DNA of 64,000 bases from Dichetophora obliterata (taxonomy: Eukaryota; Arthropoda; Insecta; Diptera; Sciomyzidae). The notes beneath the pieces were generated by a model that did no database searches, was not told where the DNA came from, and saw only the letters and a program-made list of their open reading frames with translations. The stretch is from the NCBI GenBank assembly GCA_963920525.1, contig OY986438.1, positions 95,640,557-95,704,556 on the forward strand. The letters are read 5' to 3'. A program made the position numbers and the translations under genes. Of this stretch, positions 32,906 through 44,571 are shown piece by piece. How positions within the stretch are numbered: position 1 is the stretch's first letter; the number at the start of each line of letters is the position of its first letter.

Positions 32906-35900
32906 TCGATATTTCCTGTTATACTCGACCAGACCTATAACCTTTAATAGGTCATTTCAAAAGTGCATTCAATTTTTTCTTATTTTGTAGCACCGTGTTA
33001 TTTTCTCGTCTTATGATATTTCGCGAATGATATCTTATTTTCGTTGTTTTAATTGTTTTATTATAACTATGCTATACCATTCACTTTTCTTTATTTAAAA
33101 ACACAAAATATAGTTATTTACAAATACAGTTATAGTTATTTACAAGACTAATTCAAAGGTGGACACGTACTAAATGATTCACAAGTATATCATGAAATGC
33201 GTTCCATATAAAATTCGCATATTATAACCTAGATCTCACTTGACTTACATATAACTACATTCTAATAGAGAATAGCCCTTAGGAATTATATATTTAGGAT
33301 TCTGAAGATGATGAATAAAAGTAAGACTTGATTCAGATTTCAGATTCAGTTATAAGATTTTTTTATGATTGAATGAGATTTCACAGTAAAATATATTTAA
33401 TAAGTTTTTATATATAAGAATAAATTTATTTATATATAAGAATAAATGGTTTTTGGAACACCATTCAAAAAGATTTTTTTTACCAGACTATAAATGAATC
33501 ATACCATTTCAACTAGTAATTCGCAAGAAAATTTTTAAACCATCGGCAAACAACAAGAACTTTGAGTTTACAAAACAAAGCACTGATTTATAAAGAAAAC
33601 TGACACAAGAATACTCCCTCCGCGGATTTGATTATTACTTGGAATACATTCAGAGTACCAACAAAGATTTACCAGTGGGAATACATAATTAGGAAAGGCT
33701 TTTCACTTAAAGCTCTTACTGCGTAATAGCTCAGCTTCTATTGATGTTGGTGTAATGGCTTTTTTGGCGTTTTTATAGTTGTTGTGGTTTTAATTAATAA
33801 CAATTTATAAAAAGCTAATTTTCAAGTTGGAGTCTAATGGCGTTTTCTTTTCTCGATCAAAATGTCACCTCATTATATGGTAACATTACGAAAATATTGC
33901 CATACTCCCTGCGAAAATGTTGCATTTTTCATATGAGAACAGAACATGAAAAATGCAATATAGCAAAATCTTACTGTTATAGAGTTTTATTTTCTCGTGA
34001 TAATGTTGCATTCCGCCTTAACGATTTTACAAGGGTAGAAAATGTCGCGCTTTTGCCGGATCAGAGTGCAAAATTTTGAGAAAAGAACACGCAACCCTAT
34101 GAATATGCTGAGGAAAGAACATGAAAATTTGACAACCCCGGCGCAGGACAGAATAAATGCAACAATTTCGCGAGAAAAGAAAACCCCATAAGCCATTTAA
34201 TTTGCTGTAACGGAATATTTCCACAAACAAACAAAAGCTCACAACGTGATGTCCATAAAAATGATTTAATTAATTTATTAACAATTCCGAGCATTCGTCA
34301 GCAGATAAGCTATTATTTCAACAGAAGTGAAATAATTCAGTAAAGAGAAAATGGAAAAATATAGCGCCTAGTCCGGAAGAGGGTGTGCCAAGTGGTTATG
34401 AGTGGCAGTTTGATAGCCAAATTGATAAAAGTAGATATAATTCCTCTTTGAAATTTATAGCGTTTAACAGTATGAAACCATTTTGCCGCTCACGTCACAT
34501 CTGATGAAGTGAGCGTTCTTGTCAACTAAACTAAAGGCTTAGTAAAACCTGTTCAACCTTTATATCAAGGTTTTTCCGGTCGTTCTTTGAAGTGGCAAAA
34601 ATTAAGAACTTTTCACTTACAAATTTCATCATTGCTCATATTTAGAACAGTCGTTATCCTTTATTCAATATCCGTTAAGTTATTCCTTAGAAACTTGTTA
34701 TTATTTCAAATGCTCTCGAGCCTAAAGCTTTCAAAATTTATTTTATAGTTTTTTCTTATTATGACCTTTAGCGGTTTGAACTTTCATTCTCAGTTGTAAG
34801 CACCTTCTCTCTTTATCAAATTATTTTTATTAAGCTTGTTGTTTTTAACAACTTTAGACGCTGAAGTTTTTTGGAACAGTGTATTTTGAATAAAAATACG
34901 CATTTACAAGCATTCCACATTTGGCACTCACGCCACTAACGCCCGCACGACTAAACTTATCTGCTTAACTCAAAGATAAAGACTGTTCCATGATTTTCGG
35001 GACCCTCAAGTTGGCATTACTTTAGTAGGCAGAGACTTATTTTCGCGTACTTATTTTGATAATGTATCAAATTTTTTCATATTGATATGATATAGCGTTT
35101 ATCTCTTTTTTATTTTTGTTTTTTATTATTATTTTCTTTTTTTCTTATGTTGTTGCTTGTGCTGAAAGTGTGGGTGGAGTGTTGGTGGGGAGTTGTTGAA
35201 CACAGTGAAATTAAGCACAAACATGTCAAGATATGGCTTAGCTTTTAGTTAGGCAGATATCTTTTTTTCGCTGTTAACTTTAATTGAATTATTTGTCTCA
35301 CGCTGAATTGTGTTATTTTTCTGTGATAACCTGATGGCTTATCAGTTTATTGAAGATAAGTCAACATGAACAGACACAAACTCATTTGAACAAATATGTA
35401 TGCATGTATATTAGGTGAGTTAAATTTTGTACTAAAATCCAAAAGTGTTTCAGATCCATGCTCGCGGTAGACATTATGAAAGGTAGTGAATCAAAAATCT
35501 CGCAATTTCAGTTTAATATCTTAAAAGCTAAAACAGCTCAAAGTAAAAACCGTTATTTTGTGTAAATTTTTTTGAGTCTCACGTTTGATTATTTTAAGGC
35601 TATTCAAATTAGGCTATTAAAATTAATTAAACCAAATTATAAACCACCGGTAATATTTACCGCTGAATTTGATGCTATTATTAGAATTTGCAAAAACTTA
35701 ACTCTTCAGCGTTATGCAAAGTCAAAACAAAATTTTTTTTTGCAATATTTTGTTTTCACTGGATCCAACGAACCAGACGCCGATGATGTAGTAAAACTAA
35801 AATGGATTAGGGCTTAAGCAAGTTTTATGTAGAAAAAAAAATACAACTGAATGAGTTTTGATAAAAAAATTCAGTTTGAATCAGTAATAAATTTTAATGA

Positions 35901-36259
35901 TTGGTAATAATTCATAAACTTTTTTATTGAATTATTTTCTGACCCTTAATATTGCTTCTTAATTGTTGTTGGTAGAGAAAACTTTTTTGGTGCTGTTCGA
36001 CAACTTTTAAAATCAATTATTTTTAGGACTTCATGTTGGTGATTGTACTTCATGTTGGTAATATCGAGTCATAAGCCCAACTGCTCTTGGCGATGTTATT
36101 TACGATCATCATATTGTTGACAACTTCTTCAACTTTTAACGAAAATTTTAATCACCCTTATTCTTGAACCAGCGCTCGCTCTCAAAACGACGTCGAAACA
36201 AAATTGTCATATTCTTGAAACTTTCAATTTCGACGCTGAGATCTGTAGTGATTGTTCAC
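32906..36259. other. Spacer, no supported gene
   Basis: AT-rich. A perfect 13 bp stem (TTGCATTTTTCAT, 33920-33932, with ATGAAAAATGCAA, 33946-33958) is the only clear structure. Short overlapping frames at 33837-34294 and one at 35572-35817 look like no family I know. Confidence 0.45.
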
Positions 36260-36263
36260 TTAA

Positions 36264-36997
36264 GGGAGGGTTCTCCTGGATTTTTTTGGATTTGGCCGAA
36301 AAACAAGCAAAATTTGAGAATGGTTTGTGGGAAAATGAAAAGACATACGAACTTATGCTTTTGAACTTTGATTCGTGGTTTATTGACGAGTAAAAAAAAA
36401 AAGATATTTGAAAAATTCAAAATGGCGGCTTGAAAATGGCGGATCTCGTCGACCTCTGCGCGCAAAACATCGACTTCCCGCGGACAGTGTGGGGCCTCAG
36501 GTAGTGAACTGAAATGAGAAATGTATACAATTTATTAAAATTGATAACATTTCATATGCCTGGAACCTAACTTCAATTAAGTTTGGTAAAAAAAACCAAT
36601 TTTATGGACTTTAAAAAAAAAATTGAAATTTTTTGCTTTTTTTTACTTAGATCTCGTTTAAAAATTATAAATAAACAATTTTTTATGCCAATGTTAGGTT
36701 CCAGGCGTACAAAAAAGTATATATTTTCAAACATTTTTTGAATGAAGGAAATCGGATCAATAGAACAAGCCCTGTGCTGTCCGTTAGATTAGAAAACATG
36801 GTTCCGAGAAAAACGCGTTTAAAGTTTTTAGAAAGTTGGTACGCGCGCGTGACATGGGTACGTTTGACACGCTCTAGCTCGAGAAATACGCGTCGTATTG
36901 AAATATCCCTTGGCACAAACATTCTACATATATGTAACTTTCATTTTATGTAAAAAAAAAAATTGATTTTTTCAAAAAAATCCAGGAGAACCTTCCC
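36264..36997. mobile_element. TTAA-type short inverted-repeat element
   Basis: TTAA-GGGAGGGTTCTCCTGG (TTAA 36260-36263) is mirrored by TTAA-GGGAAGGTTCTCCTGG (TTAA 36998-37001). Both ends continue ATTTTTTTG. Inside, GCCTGGAACCTAAC (36558-36571) and GTTAGGTTCCAGGC (36693-36706) are a perfect inverted pair, which may be a smaller nested element. No transposase. Its ends differ from those of the 9112-9984 TTAA element. Confidence 0.65.
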
Positions 36998-37001
36998 TTA
37001 A

Positions 37002-37599
37002 TTATTGAGCAAACGTCGTCAAATAAATATTTGATTTTTGATCGCTCTCGACGATGACATTTACTCGACGCGGATTCAAGAATAATGGTGATTATTTTTT
37101 TTTTTCGAATATAGTTGCATATATTTAAACATATCTTGGGTATCACTTATCCAATATTTATAGTTAAGCCTATTAAAATAAGCCTTACAAAATTTCCAAA
37201 CGAGCATGAACCAACATGTAGGTTCAATACAGATTTTCATTTTGATGAGTTGTTTGTACTCAAAAGAAATATTTGTAAAAAACTATTTTTTCACGTAAAA
37301 ACGCAAGTCGAAAATTCATAAAAAAATTGAAAACTGCAAATAGCGGGAAATTTTTTCTATTGAACTTTAAAATACATTTTTAATAGAGAAAATAAGTGCA
37401 AAAATAAGGGCAAGAAATGCATTTGAGTGAAAATACTAAGATTCGACATGTTACTGTTTTTTTACATTTTTGACCATATCATACTTAGAAAGGCTGATCC
37501 AAAAATATCTGTGGTTTAAGTCAGATGGCATCTCTCAGAGAAGGCCTGTTTTTTAGTTTCCACATGCTGTCGATATGAAGGAAACTGATGAGACAATGT
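37002..37599. other. AT-rich spacer
   Basis: No gene seen before the LINE remnant. Confidence 0.4.
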
Positions 37600-38749
37600 C
37601 AAATGTTTCCATTTCTTACACCTGTTTCCAATAGTGATTGGATAAATGATTTCTTAGATAAGCTGTCTGATCTGTGTCTTCAACAAGTCAATGATATTTT
37701 AAATTTAAACCACAGAACCCTAGACCTTGTATTTGTAGATAGATGCACTACTGTTAATCTCCATTGTTCGAATCCCGTATCTCTTTCAGAAGATATACAT
37801 CATCCAACTCTTGAAATAACAGTTTTACTCCCCCACGAAAAAGAAGATAAAGTAACTGCTGATGTGCGAAGTAAAAAAGTTTATAATTTTAAGAAAACGG
37901 ACTATGTAAAACTTAATTCCTTACTTTCGCAGACTGATTGGTCTCCAATTTTAACTAGCGGAACATCATATTCATATTATGACTTCGAATCTTCTGTACA
38001 GTTTTTCAATGATACTCTGCAAAGGTGTTTCTTATTGTCCGTTCCAAAAAAAAGTGTTTCTCCAATCCTTTAAATCCACCCTGGCTAACAAATTGTCTAA
38101 AGTCACTTAAAAATTTAAAAAATCGTTTATTTAAAAAATATAAAATATCTGGTTCTAGTTTAGACTTTGCTTCCTATTCTTCTTGTCGTTATAGATATCA
38201 ACTATTAAATAAACAATGCTATTCTGCTTATATAATTAACATAAAATCACAATTTAAAGATGATCAAAAACTTTTCTATAGTTTTGTTAACTCAAAACGT
38301 AAAGCCTCCAGCTTTCCACCCCTTATGAAATTCAATCAGGAAGAATCATCTTGTGACAATGTGATTTCTAACATGTTTGCAAACTTCTTTAAATCAACTT
38401 ACTCCGATACATCATTTAATACTAGCATACTAGCACGGTGTATCCTTTTCTCCCGCCAGTTCACTCTTTTGAAACTCCTGTAATAGACCCAAATATTGTT
38501 ATGTGTTATCTTAGACAAACAAAATCCTCCTTTACGACCAGCGCTGATGAAATTCCAAGCTGTATTTTAAAGCAATGTGCTACAATCCTGTGTACTCCTC
38601 TAACAAAAATTTTTAATATTTCCTCCCGTAGTGGTTATTTTCCTATTATATGGAAGGATTCTAATGTTATACCCCTTCATAAATCTGGCTCCAAGATAGA
38701 TGTGTGTAACTATCGAGGAATTGCAAAATTAAGTGCAATCCCTAAGTTA
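37600..38749 (+). pseudogene. Jockey-like LINE ORF2, 5' part (interrupted)
   Basis: This is the first part of an ORF2 whose second part resumes at 44572. It starts inside the endonuclease domain (LNHRTLDLVFVDRCTT near 37700; DIHHPTLEI near 37793). It then runs through the connector (NPPWLTNCLKSLKN, YRYQLLNKQCYSAY) to the first RT blocks (SADEIPSCILKQCATILCTP; WKDSNVIPLHKSG; NYRGIAKLSAIPK). Frame changes near 38055 and 38450 break it. At 38749 the frame reads ...IPKL and is cut by a DNA transposon with a TTA duplication; removing that insert gives IPKL-FEK, the expected sequence. The 5' end is truncated near 37600. Jockey/BS-type assignment is by general resemblance. Confidence 0.8.
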
Positions 38750-39090
38750 CACAGTACAACATTTTCGAGGTTTTGAAATGTGCACAAACTTTTGACTTTA
38801 GTTTCTGAAAGTACTGATTGAAAGTAGCAAAATGCCATTGGATTTTTCTGGATTAGCGACCGTTCGGTTTTTATCGTGTCATGAATATTTTTGCTAAAAA
38901 CTTAATTTTGAGCATTTTTTCAGAGAAATTGTAATTTTTCCGACGGCTATATCTCTTTAACCGAATGGAATTTTGTTTTAAGACCCTTAGAATAATTATA
39001 GGTATAGACCAGGAGAAAAAACATTTAAAACAAACTGGTTTGAAAAAACAACATCTAGTGGTTCAAACCCGCAAAATTGTTGAAAAATGT
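38750..39090 (+). repeat. Left terminal inverted repeat
   Basis: Shares with 44240-44571 (inverted) GAAATGTGCACAAACTTTTG, ACGGCTATATCTCTTTAACC, GGTATAGACCAGGAGAAAAA and GTTGAAAAATGT. Differences are few point changes and a roughly 10 bp insertion close to the outer end. Confidence 0.9.
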
Positions 39091-40229
39091 CCAATTTGTT
39101 AAGACATTTCATGTATATAATTTATCATAACTCGAAAACGACTAGTGCGATTTTATTAAAATAAATGTAGAAATTTTTGACCTACATAACTGTAAGGAAC
39201 CAAATTTCTGCTAAATTTGACCTTACATATTTTGTCATACTATACTACCTTTTCTTTTTCAGTTCACGACTGGGTCGCTCTCTAGTGAATGACCAGTGAT
39301 CTGTCCCAGTAGGGACCATAGCCATCAGACCAACAAGTCAACCCCAAGTGCTTCCACAGGAAGGCGTCGACCGGGGGCGACATCATAAAAGCCTTGTGCT
39401 CGCCCAGCCAGACAAGACGTTGCGCCATCGGAGGTTTGAATACAACGCGGTGGTCTGGGCCCGCACGGCATACATAAATGAAATAAATACGTATTTTAGA
39501 TTTAATAATGAAATCCAACTAAGTGAAAGAAATTGAATAAAATATATACTTAGTTTATTTTAATTGAATTCTATTTAATTTACAGTAGGTTACCACGCCA
39601 GGCTAAATTATTCAATTAGCGATTAGGAAAATAAACTCATTAATTCAGAATTACTCCAGTTAATTTAAATTCAGCGCCTTCATGAATTAAACTCCTTCAT
39701 GCATGAATGCTGAACGGGGTAAGCACCAAACAGAGTACTTGCATAATCTGAGAAATAGTTAATAGAATTAGTAATTAATAATATTAAATAAATAAGGTGT
39801 ACATCCTAGGGGAATAATTTAGGTAAAATTAAGCCGAAAGGCAAAGTAGGTTAATAAAGTTAGCTAAGATTTAATAACCTAAGTGAATAAAACCTAAGTG
39901 GTAGTAAATAAGTTTAGAAAATAAGATTGCTAGCGATAGGTGTAGGTTAACCTACAGTAGAGTCACATTAAACACAAAGTGACAACTTATTCAAGAAACA
40001 TGCTCCAACACATTACCTTTCAGGAAGTCGACCTTATTTTCCCTACAGGGGTAATGCTCTCTCTAATAATATGTTTTTCTTTCATGTACTAATGGTTTTA
40101 TGGCTTAACGGACAGACTTGGTGACAAACAACCAGCTGCCAAGCAATGGAGAAATCACGCGATGTTCTAGACGAATCGAATACGTACAATGCCAGGAAGA
40201 AGCATATCGACATACCAAGAGAGAGCAAG

Positions 40230-40267
40230 TATAAAAGGCGAGACTTAGAATGGATCGGGATCAGTTT
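40230..40267 (+). promoter_or_regulatory. LTR core promoter: TATA box plus initiator
   Basis: TATAAAAGG at 40230 and TCAGTTT at 40261 have the spacing expected for an arthropod TATA-initiator promoter. Both lie inside the LTR, as needed for genomic RNA synthesis. Confidence 0.65.
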
Positions 40268-40987
40268 GTTCTAGTGCGCGTGGAGATCGGACGTATGATT
40301 CTAAGTTTTCGTTGGTGGCAGGAAGTCAACTGCCCGCACCAATCAGCAAACTATTTAGCGTCAACGGAGACGGCGACGGCAACGACAGCGGCAAAGTCAA
40401 CAGCGACGACAACCGCAACGGATATACCAACGTCAATAACGACGCCAACATCAACGTCAACTGCGACGCCAACCGCAGCGTCAACAGAGACGGCGACAGC
40501 AACGTCAACAGCGACGTCGACAACAGAGCGTCGACAGCGATTGGTCAGCGGAAACGCCGACGACGACAGCACGTCGACCGAGTGCCGGACATCAAAGTAT
40601 CATTTGATTTCTTTTATATAAACTTATAATTTTTCCCTTAATTAGCTATAAATATATTTTAACATTTGATTATTTGTTATATTAAGTTACCATTCCATAA
40701 TCGGGATTTCGGCCGGTCAAGGAACCGTGACCTTAGTGGGTAGGAAAAGGATTAGTAGAACGGTAGCCTAAGAATCACCTAGTGTTGCAGTGAGGGCGAA
40801 AATTGCCAAATAAATCGTGACGCGCTAACCTCTCACCCGATAACATAAACTCGTAGAATATAACATAGACTAAAAACATATACTTGTGAATCAGTGCGTG
40901 ATAGAAAATGCCGATCGGCGGTAATAATCCCGCATTATCAGGACCCGTACAAGGCCGGCCGCGAGTCGCTTCTGGTTACTAATGTGT

Positions 40988-41372
40988 AACATAACAAAAT
41001 CGGTGATACGAGCGTAATCCCACAGATAGGCGCGAGCTGGGTCCAGGTAAAACCTTGGGGATCACCATAACTGGGCTCATCGATAATAACATCTAACGCG
41101 AATACGGCCGTGTCAGTGGCGTAAGCTTGGGGATCACCATACCCTGGGACGACCGTGCCCATTCCTATAACCGACCGCGAATTGTAATATAACAGAAATC
41201 GGTAATACGAGTGCATAATTAAAAGGCTAGGCGCGAGCTGGGTCCAGGTAAAACCTTGGGGATCACCATAACTGGGCTCATCGATAATAACATCTAACGC
41301 GAATACGGCCGTGTCAGTGGCGTAAGCTTGGGGATCACCATACCCTGGCACGACCGTGCCCATTCCTATAAA
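40988..41372. repeat. Two-copy tandem repeat, 191 bp period
   Basis: GGCGCGAGCTGGGTCCAGGT, AAAACCTTGGGGATCACCAT and CATCGATAATAACATCTAAC occur from 41039 and again from 41230, nearly identical through CGTGCCCATTCCTATAA. The unit translates without stops on the minus strand, but only by virtue of the duplication. Confidence 0.85.
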
Positions 41373-41752
41373 CGACCGCAGGCACTCACCTCCTTTCATC
41401 CGAGGAAAACCCCACGATAGACGTGAATCGCGTATCGAATTAAACCGTAGCGCATGTTGTTAGCGGTCGCGACCTAACCGGAGTATAGTCAACCAAATTT
41501 ACCGCCTACAATCTGTACACTTGTACCCCGCGTATTCGGCACTATCGGCCACGGGCACGAACCAACAGCAGTAAGAATCACGCCGGGGTATCTATCAGAT
41601 GGCGATCATATAGAGGGGGTCGGACCTAAATATAAGGGTCGATAAGCCACACAGACGAGACTGGTTCACATAATTAGAAGCCTTAGGTTAAGATTAGCCG
41701 TAGTTAACTAGGGTAATTTTAAGTTAGTCATAAGTCCAGTTGTGAATTGTTA

Positions 41753-41758
41753 AATAAA
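41753..41758 (+). terminator. Polyadenylation signal of the LTR
   Basis: AATAAA upstream of the TTTGGCGTCG block, as in the sister LTR. Confidence 0.45.
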
Positions 41759-41961
41759 GAACACCACTGAAATCGGAGACTACCTGAGTTTGATTTGGCG
41801 TCGAAGATAGAAATGATTGTGGCGGACCTCGGATCCGACGAGCGCATCCTCGGTAAAAATTTAGGTCCTTACATAACCGTTAACCCATGCCTGTACTAGA
41901 TTTTAATCTGATCAATAGTTTCAAAGATATCAAAAAAAAAAATAGTCCCGAAAAAAAAAAT

Positions 41962-43875
41962 TTAACAAAATATTTTACAAGGTATATATTCTCGGTTTTT
42001 TATTGGTACTTCAGATCCATGGACTGAATCTGCGTTGTCATCTAAGGTAGCTAGAACATTCAAGGGCATGTCTCTCTCGGTGTGCCCTTCATATGTATGC
42101 TCCACGTCTTCGATGCCTTCATCTTCATATTGGGATACCTTGTGACTCCACCAACATACTTCTGCAAGTAACGCATTCAGTTTTTTGCCTTTGTATCGCT
42201 TTTCAAATGGCATGATGACCTGATGGAATCGTTCACCTTGTTCGTCGGATTCACTGGGCAATTGTTGCAAGAACTGGTCTAGATGATGATGCAGAAAATG
42301 CAGTTTCAGTGTCATAGATGCACCGATTTTATGAAAATAATGCATCATTTTTTTCACCAATTCCTGCGCCTTGTCTCGTTGTACACGATTCTTGCCTAAA
42401 ATACCCTCGATTACAGCTTTTAGTGCATCCCAGGCTCTCCGGTGATCATTTTTCAGCACATTTGAGAAAGTTTCGCTCTGTACTAATTTCCTGATATCGG
42501 GACTATTTAGTACACCTGTTGAAGAAATAAGAAGTTTTTAGAAAAATTTACAGCAATACGAATAGAGTAAAGTATTTAACATATACTGTATATGAAAATG
42601 GGCAAACTTACCGTTTTTAATTTTATCATTGCTGAGTTTTGGAAAGATATTTTTCAGACAGTCGAAGACTTCATCATTTTGTTTGACGGCGGCTTCGATG
42701 AACTTCTTAGAAATTCCCAATTTTATATGAAGCGGTGGCAGTAATATGTCATCAATGTTCTTGATCAACGGTTCGTTCAACAGTTTTATCTGTTTTTCGT
42801 TGTCATAAGTTCTTTTCATCCAGTGTTTACACTGATATTGATCGAGTTTGCTTCGTAAATCCCAGTTGCAAAGGAAGCAAAAATATTTTGGAAATCCTCC
42901 TTTGTTAATAATGCCTTGCAATTTGTTCACAACTTTTAAGTCACAGCAAATCTTCCATTCATGTTCAATGTATTTGATTTTCTTTAATATATGGTCCAAT
43001 TTTTCATATGTTTCCTTCATATTTGTGCTAATGGTTCATGCTAATGGTATAGACGGTCTTTTGTTTGTTTTGTGCAGTAAAACAACCTTCAAACTTGAAA
43101 CTGAACTATCAATGAATAATCGCCAGTCACCAGCTGTATACTCCATTCCCAATTTATTTACTAAACCTTTGATGTCGTTGCAGCAAGTAAATGTATTTTC
43201 ATCATCAATGGTATAGAATTTCTGGAATTCAGCTTGGCGTTTTCGGTATGATGTGGCTGTAACGTCTGGCTTCGTGAGTTTTGTACGCTTCAGAAAAGAG
43301 GTCAGCATTTCGGAATTCCGTTGCGATAATTCCAGTTTAGCCACAAGATAGTCCATTTCGCTTTGTGTTACCAGTTTTGGTTGAGCATCCTCTAAATCGG
43401 GCAACCATTCGGGATCATCAAAGTTGGATGCAACCATGAGTGCAGATGAGGGTGTCCATACGGACAAGGCATCTTGACTCGGAGCTATAGGTGGTTCGAC
43501 ATCAGCAGAGCACGCGGCAACATATTTTTTGTACCTCAACTTTTTCCTATTATTTCCAACAGCATAATTAATACATGCATAGCACCAGGCTTCATCGTGT
43601 CCATTTGGGTCTTTTAACCAGATCACCGGCTTAGAAAACTGTAACTTTCTTCTTCGGCCATGTAACCAATGCAAAAGATTGCTATAGCAAGCATTGCACA
43701 CTGCATTAGGCGTAAAATTTTCACAAGTTAAATCTTGTTCGTCGAAATATTGCGTACATGAAAACTTAAATTCTGGAGTACACACATTTTTTCGCTCATT
43801 CCTTTCAATTTTAGGCACTATATGGCCACAAACGTAACAAAAATTATTAATTTTTTGGTAGACACTATTTTCCAT
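41962..43875 (-). pseudogene. Orphan transposon gene, about 605 codons, two exons, one in-frame stop
   Basis: The start at 43875 is MENSVYQKINNFCYVCG. The N-terminal 105 residues are rich in paired cysteines (C13/C16, C32, C40, C51, C60/C63, C98/C101), like a zinc-binding module. D256 (LFIDSSVSSLK), D312 (ICCDLKV) and the acidic cluster near 512-516 (SDEQGERFHQ) are spaced like a DDE triad on an RNase H fold; that is my inference. Other family words are CFLCNWDLR, LPPLHIKLG and MTLKLHFLHHHLDQF. Splicing out 42516-42611 joins KIKN to VLNSPDIRKL in frame. One TGA (43036-43038) interrupts the frame next to a 10 bp word repeated 13 bp apart, probably a recent duplication. Similar proteins are common and uncharacterised in arthropods and cnidarians as far as I recall. 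Its place between long TIRs makes it the likely transposase. Confidence 0.75.
42516..42611 (-). other. Intron of the orphan transposon gene
   Basis: On the minus strand a GTAAGT donor follows ...AAAAACG and a TTCTTCAACAG acceptor precedes GTGTACTAA. The length is 96 bp. Removal keeps the frame and restores the family's normal sequence across the junction. Confidence 0.75.
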
Positions 43876-44239
43876 TTTTATTAAATTGCAATTTCAATTA
43901 ACACGACTTTTTACGGGGAAAATAGTTGCAAGTGTTCTACAATTCCTCTTTATTTTCAATGCAATGAATTTGCAATGAACTTTGCTGCAGAATAATTTGA
44001 CTTTAATTTACAATTCTAGTCAGGGATGCAAAATCAAGCTTCTTCAATTGTACCATCAAGCTTCCAAAATTGTACTTTTTTAATAACAATTGTACCAAAT
44101 TGAAAAAAAAACAGGTTATAACATTTCATAAACAGTTTATTAAAAAAATTACGGAAAAATAACAAATAACAATTCAATCTTATACATTTCTTTTTAAAAT
44201 AACATAGGTTTCTTTAAGAATAAACCAAAGGTGAGGTAC
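43876..44239. promoter_or_regulatory. Upstream region of the orphan gene
   Basis: 364 bp of AT-rich DNA between the start codon and the right TIR. It presumably contains the promoter. ATCAAGCTTC is repeated (44034, 44065) and CAATTGTACC words recur. No TATA box stands out. Confidence 0.35.
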
Positions 44240-44571
44240 ACATTTTTCAACAACTTTGCGGTTTTGAACCACTAGATGTTGTTTTTTCAAACCAGTTTGT
44301 TTTAAATGTTTTTTCTCCTGGTCTATACCTATGATTATTCTAAAGGTCATAAAACAAAATTCCCTTCGGTTAAAGAGATATAGCCGTCGGAAAAATTACA
44401 ATTTCTCTGAAAAAATGCTCAAAATTAAGTTTTTAGCAAAAATATTCATGACACGATAAAAACCGAACGGTAGCTAATACAGAAAAATCCAAATGGCATT
44501 TTGCTACTTTCAATCAGTACTTTCAGAAACTAAAGTCAAAAGTTTGTGCACATTTCATGTGTTGCACTGTG
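44240..44571 (-). repeat. Right terminal inverted repeat
   Basis: Inverted partner of 38750-39090, ending ...GTTGCACTGTG next to TTA. Confidence 0.9.

Larger units (their letters stand above)
39191..41873 (+). mobile_element. Solo long terminal repeat, 2.7 kb (gypsy-like)
   Basis: Begins TGTAAGGAACC and ends GGTCCTTACA, with TAAC on both sides (39187-39190; 41874-41877). It is the sister of the LTR at 6520-9053. It has a canonical core promoter (TATAAAA at 40230, TCAGTTT initiator at 40261, 31 bp apart), a CAACG/ACGAC-rich low-complexity block (40360-40580), a two-copy tandem repeat (about 40988-41372) and AATAAA at 41753. No internal coding region remains. It lies inside the DNA transposon, so it is the youngest insertion here. 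The frames at 40250-40621 and 40938-41399 are repeat artefacts. Confidence 0.8.
38750..44571 (-). mobile_element. DNA transposon with about 335 bp TIRs carrying an orphan gene
   Basis: The boundaries are unusually secure because the insert sits in a known reading frame. AAG-TTA (38747-38749) on the left and TTA-TTTGAG (44572-44577) on the right show a 3 bp duplication. The element begins CACAGTACAACA and, inverted, CACAGTGCAACA. Long inverted repeats are 38750-39090 and 44240-44571. One two-exon gene lies between (41962-43875, minus). Without the later LTR insertion (39191-41873) it would be about 3.1 kb. The TTA target recalls PIF/Harbinger and the CAC ends recall the CMC group. The protein resembles neither as I know them. 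Confidence 0.85.

Noticed and set aside
33837..34294. Cluster of short overlapping frames
   Set aside because: No codon or domain signal. One perfect hairpin explains part of the pattern.
40250..40629. Thr/Ala/Ser-rich 123-codon frame and overlapping frames
   Set aside because: Same low-complexity block of the second LTR; not supported as a protein.
40938..41399. 153-codon minus-strand frame with an internal repeat (GDPQGFTWTQLAP twice)
   Set aside because: It is exactly the 191 bp tandem repeat of the LTR. The openness is explained by the duplication and there is no family match.
39191..41873. TIR DNA element bounded by TGTAAGGAC/GTCCTTACA
   Set aside because: The TG...CA ends, 4 bp duplication, TATA-initiator promoter and poly(A) signal fit an LTR better, and the sister copy has a much shorter terminal match.
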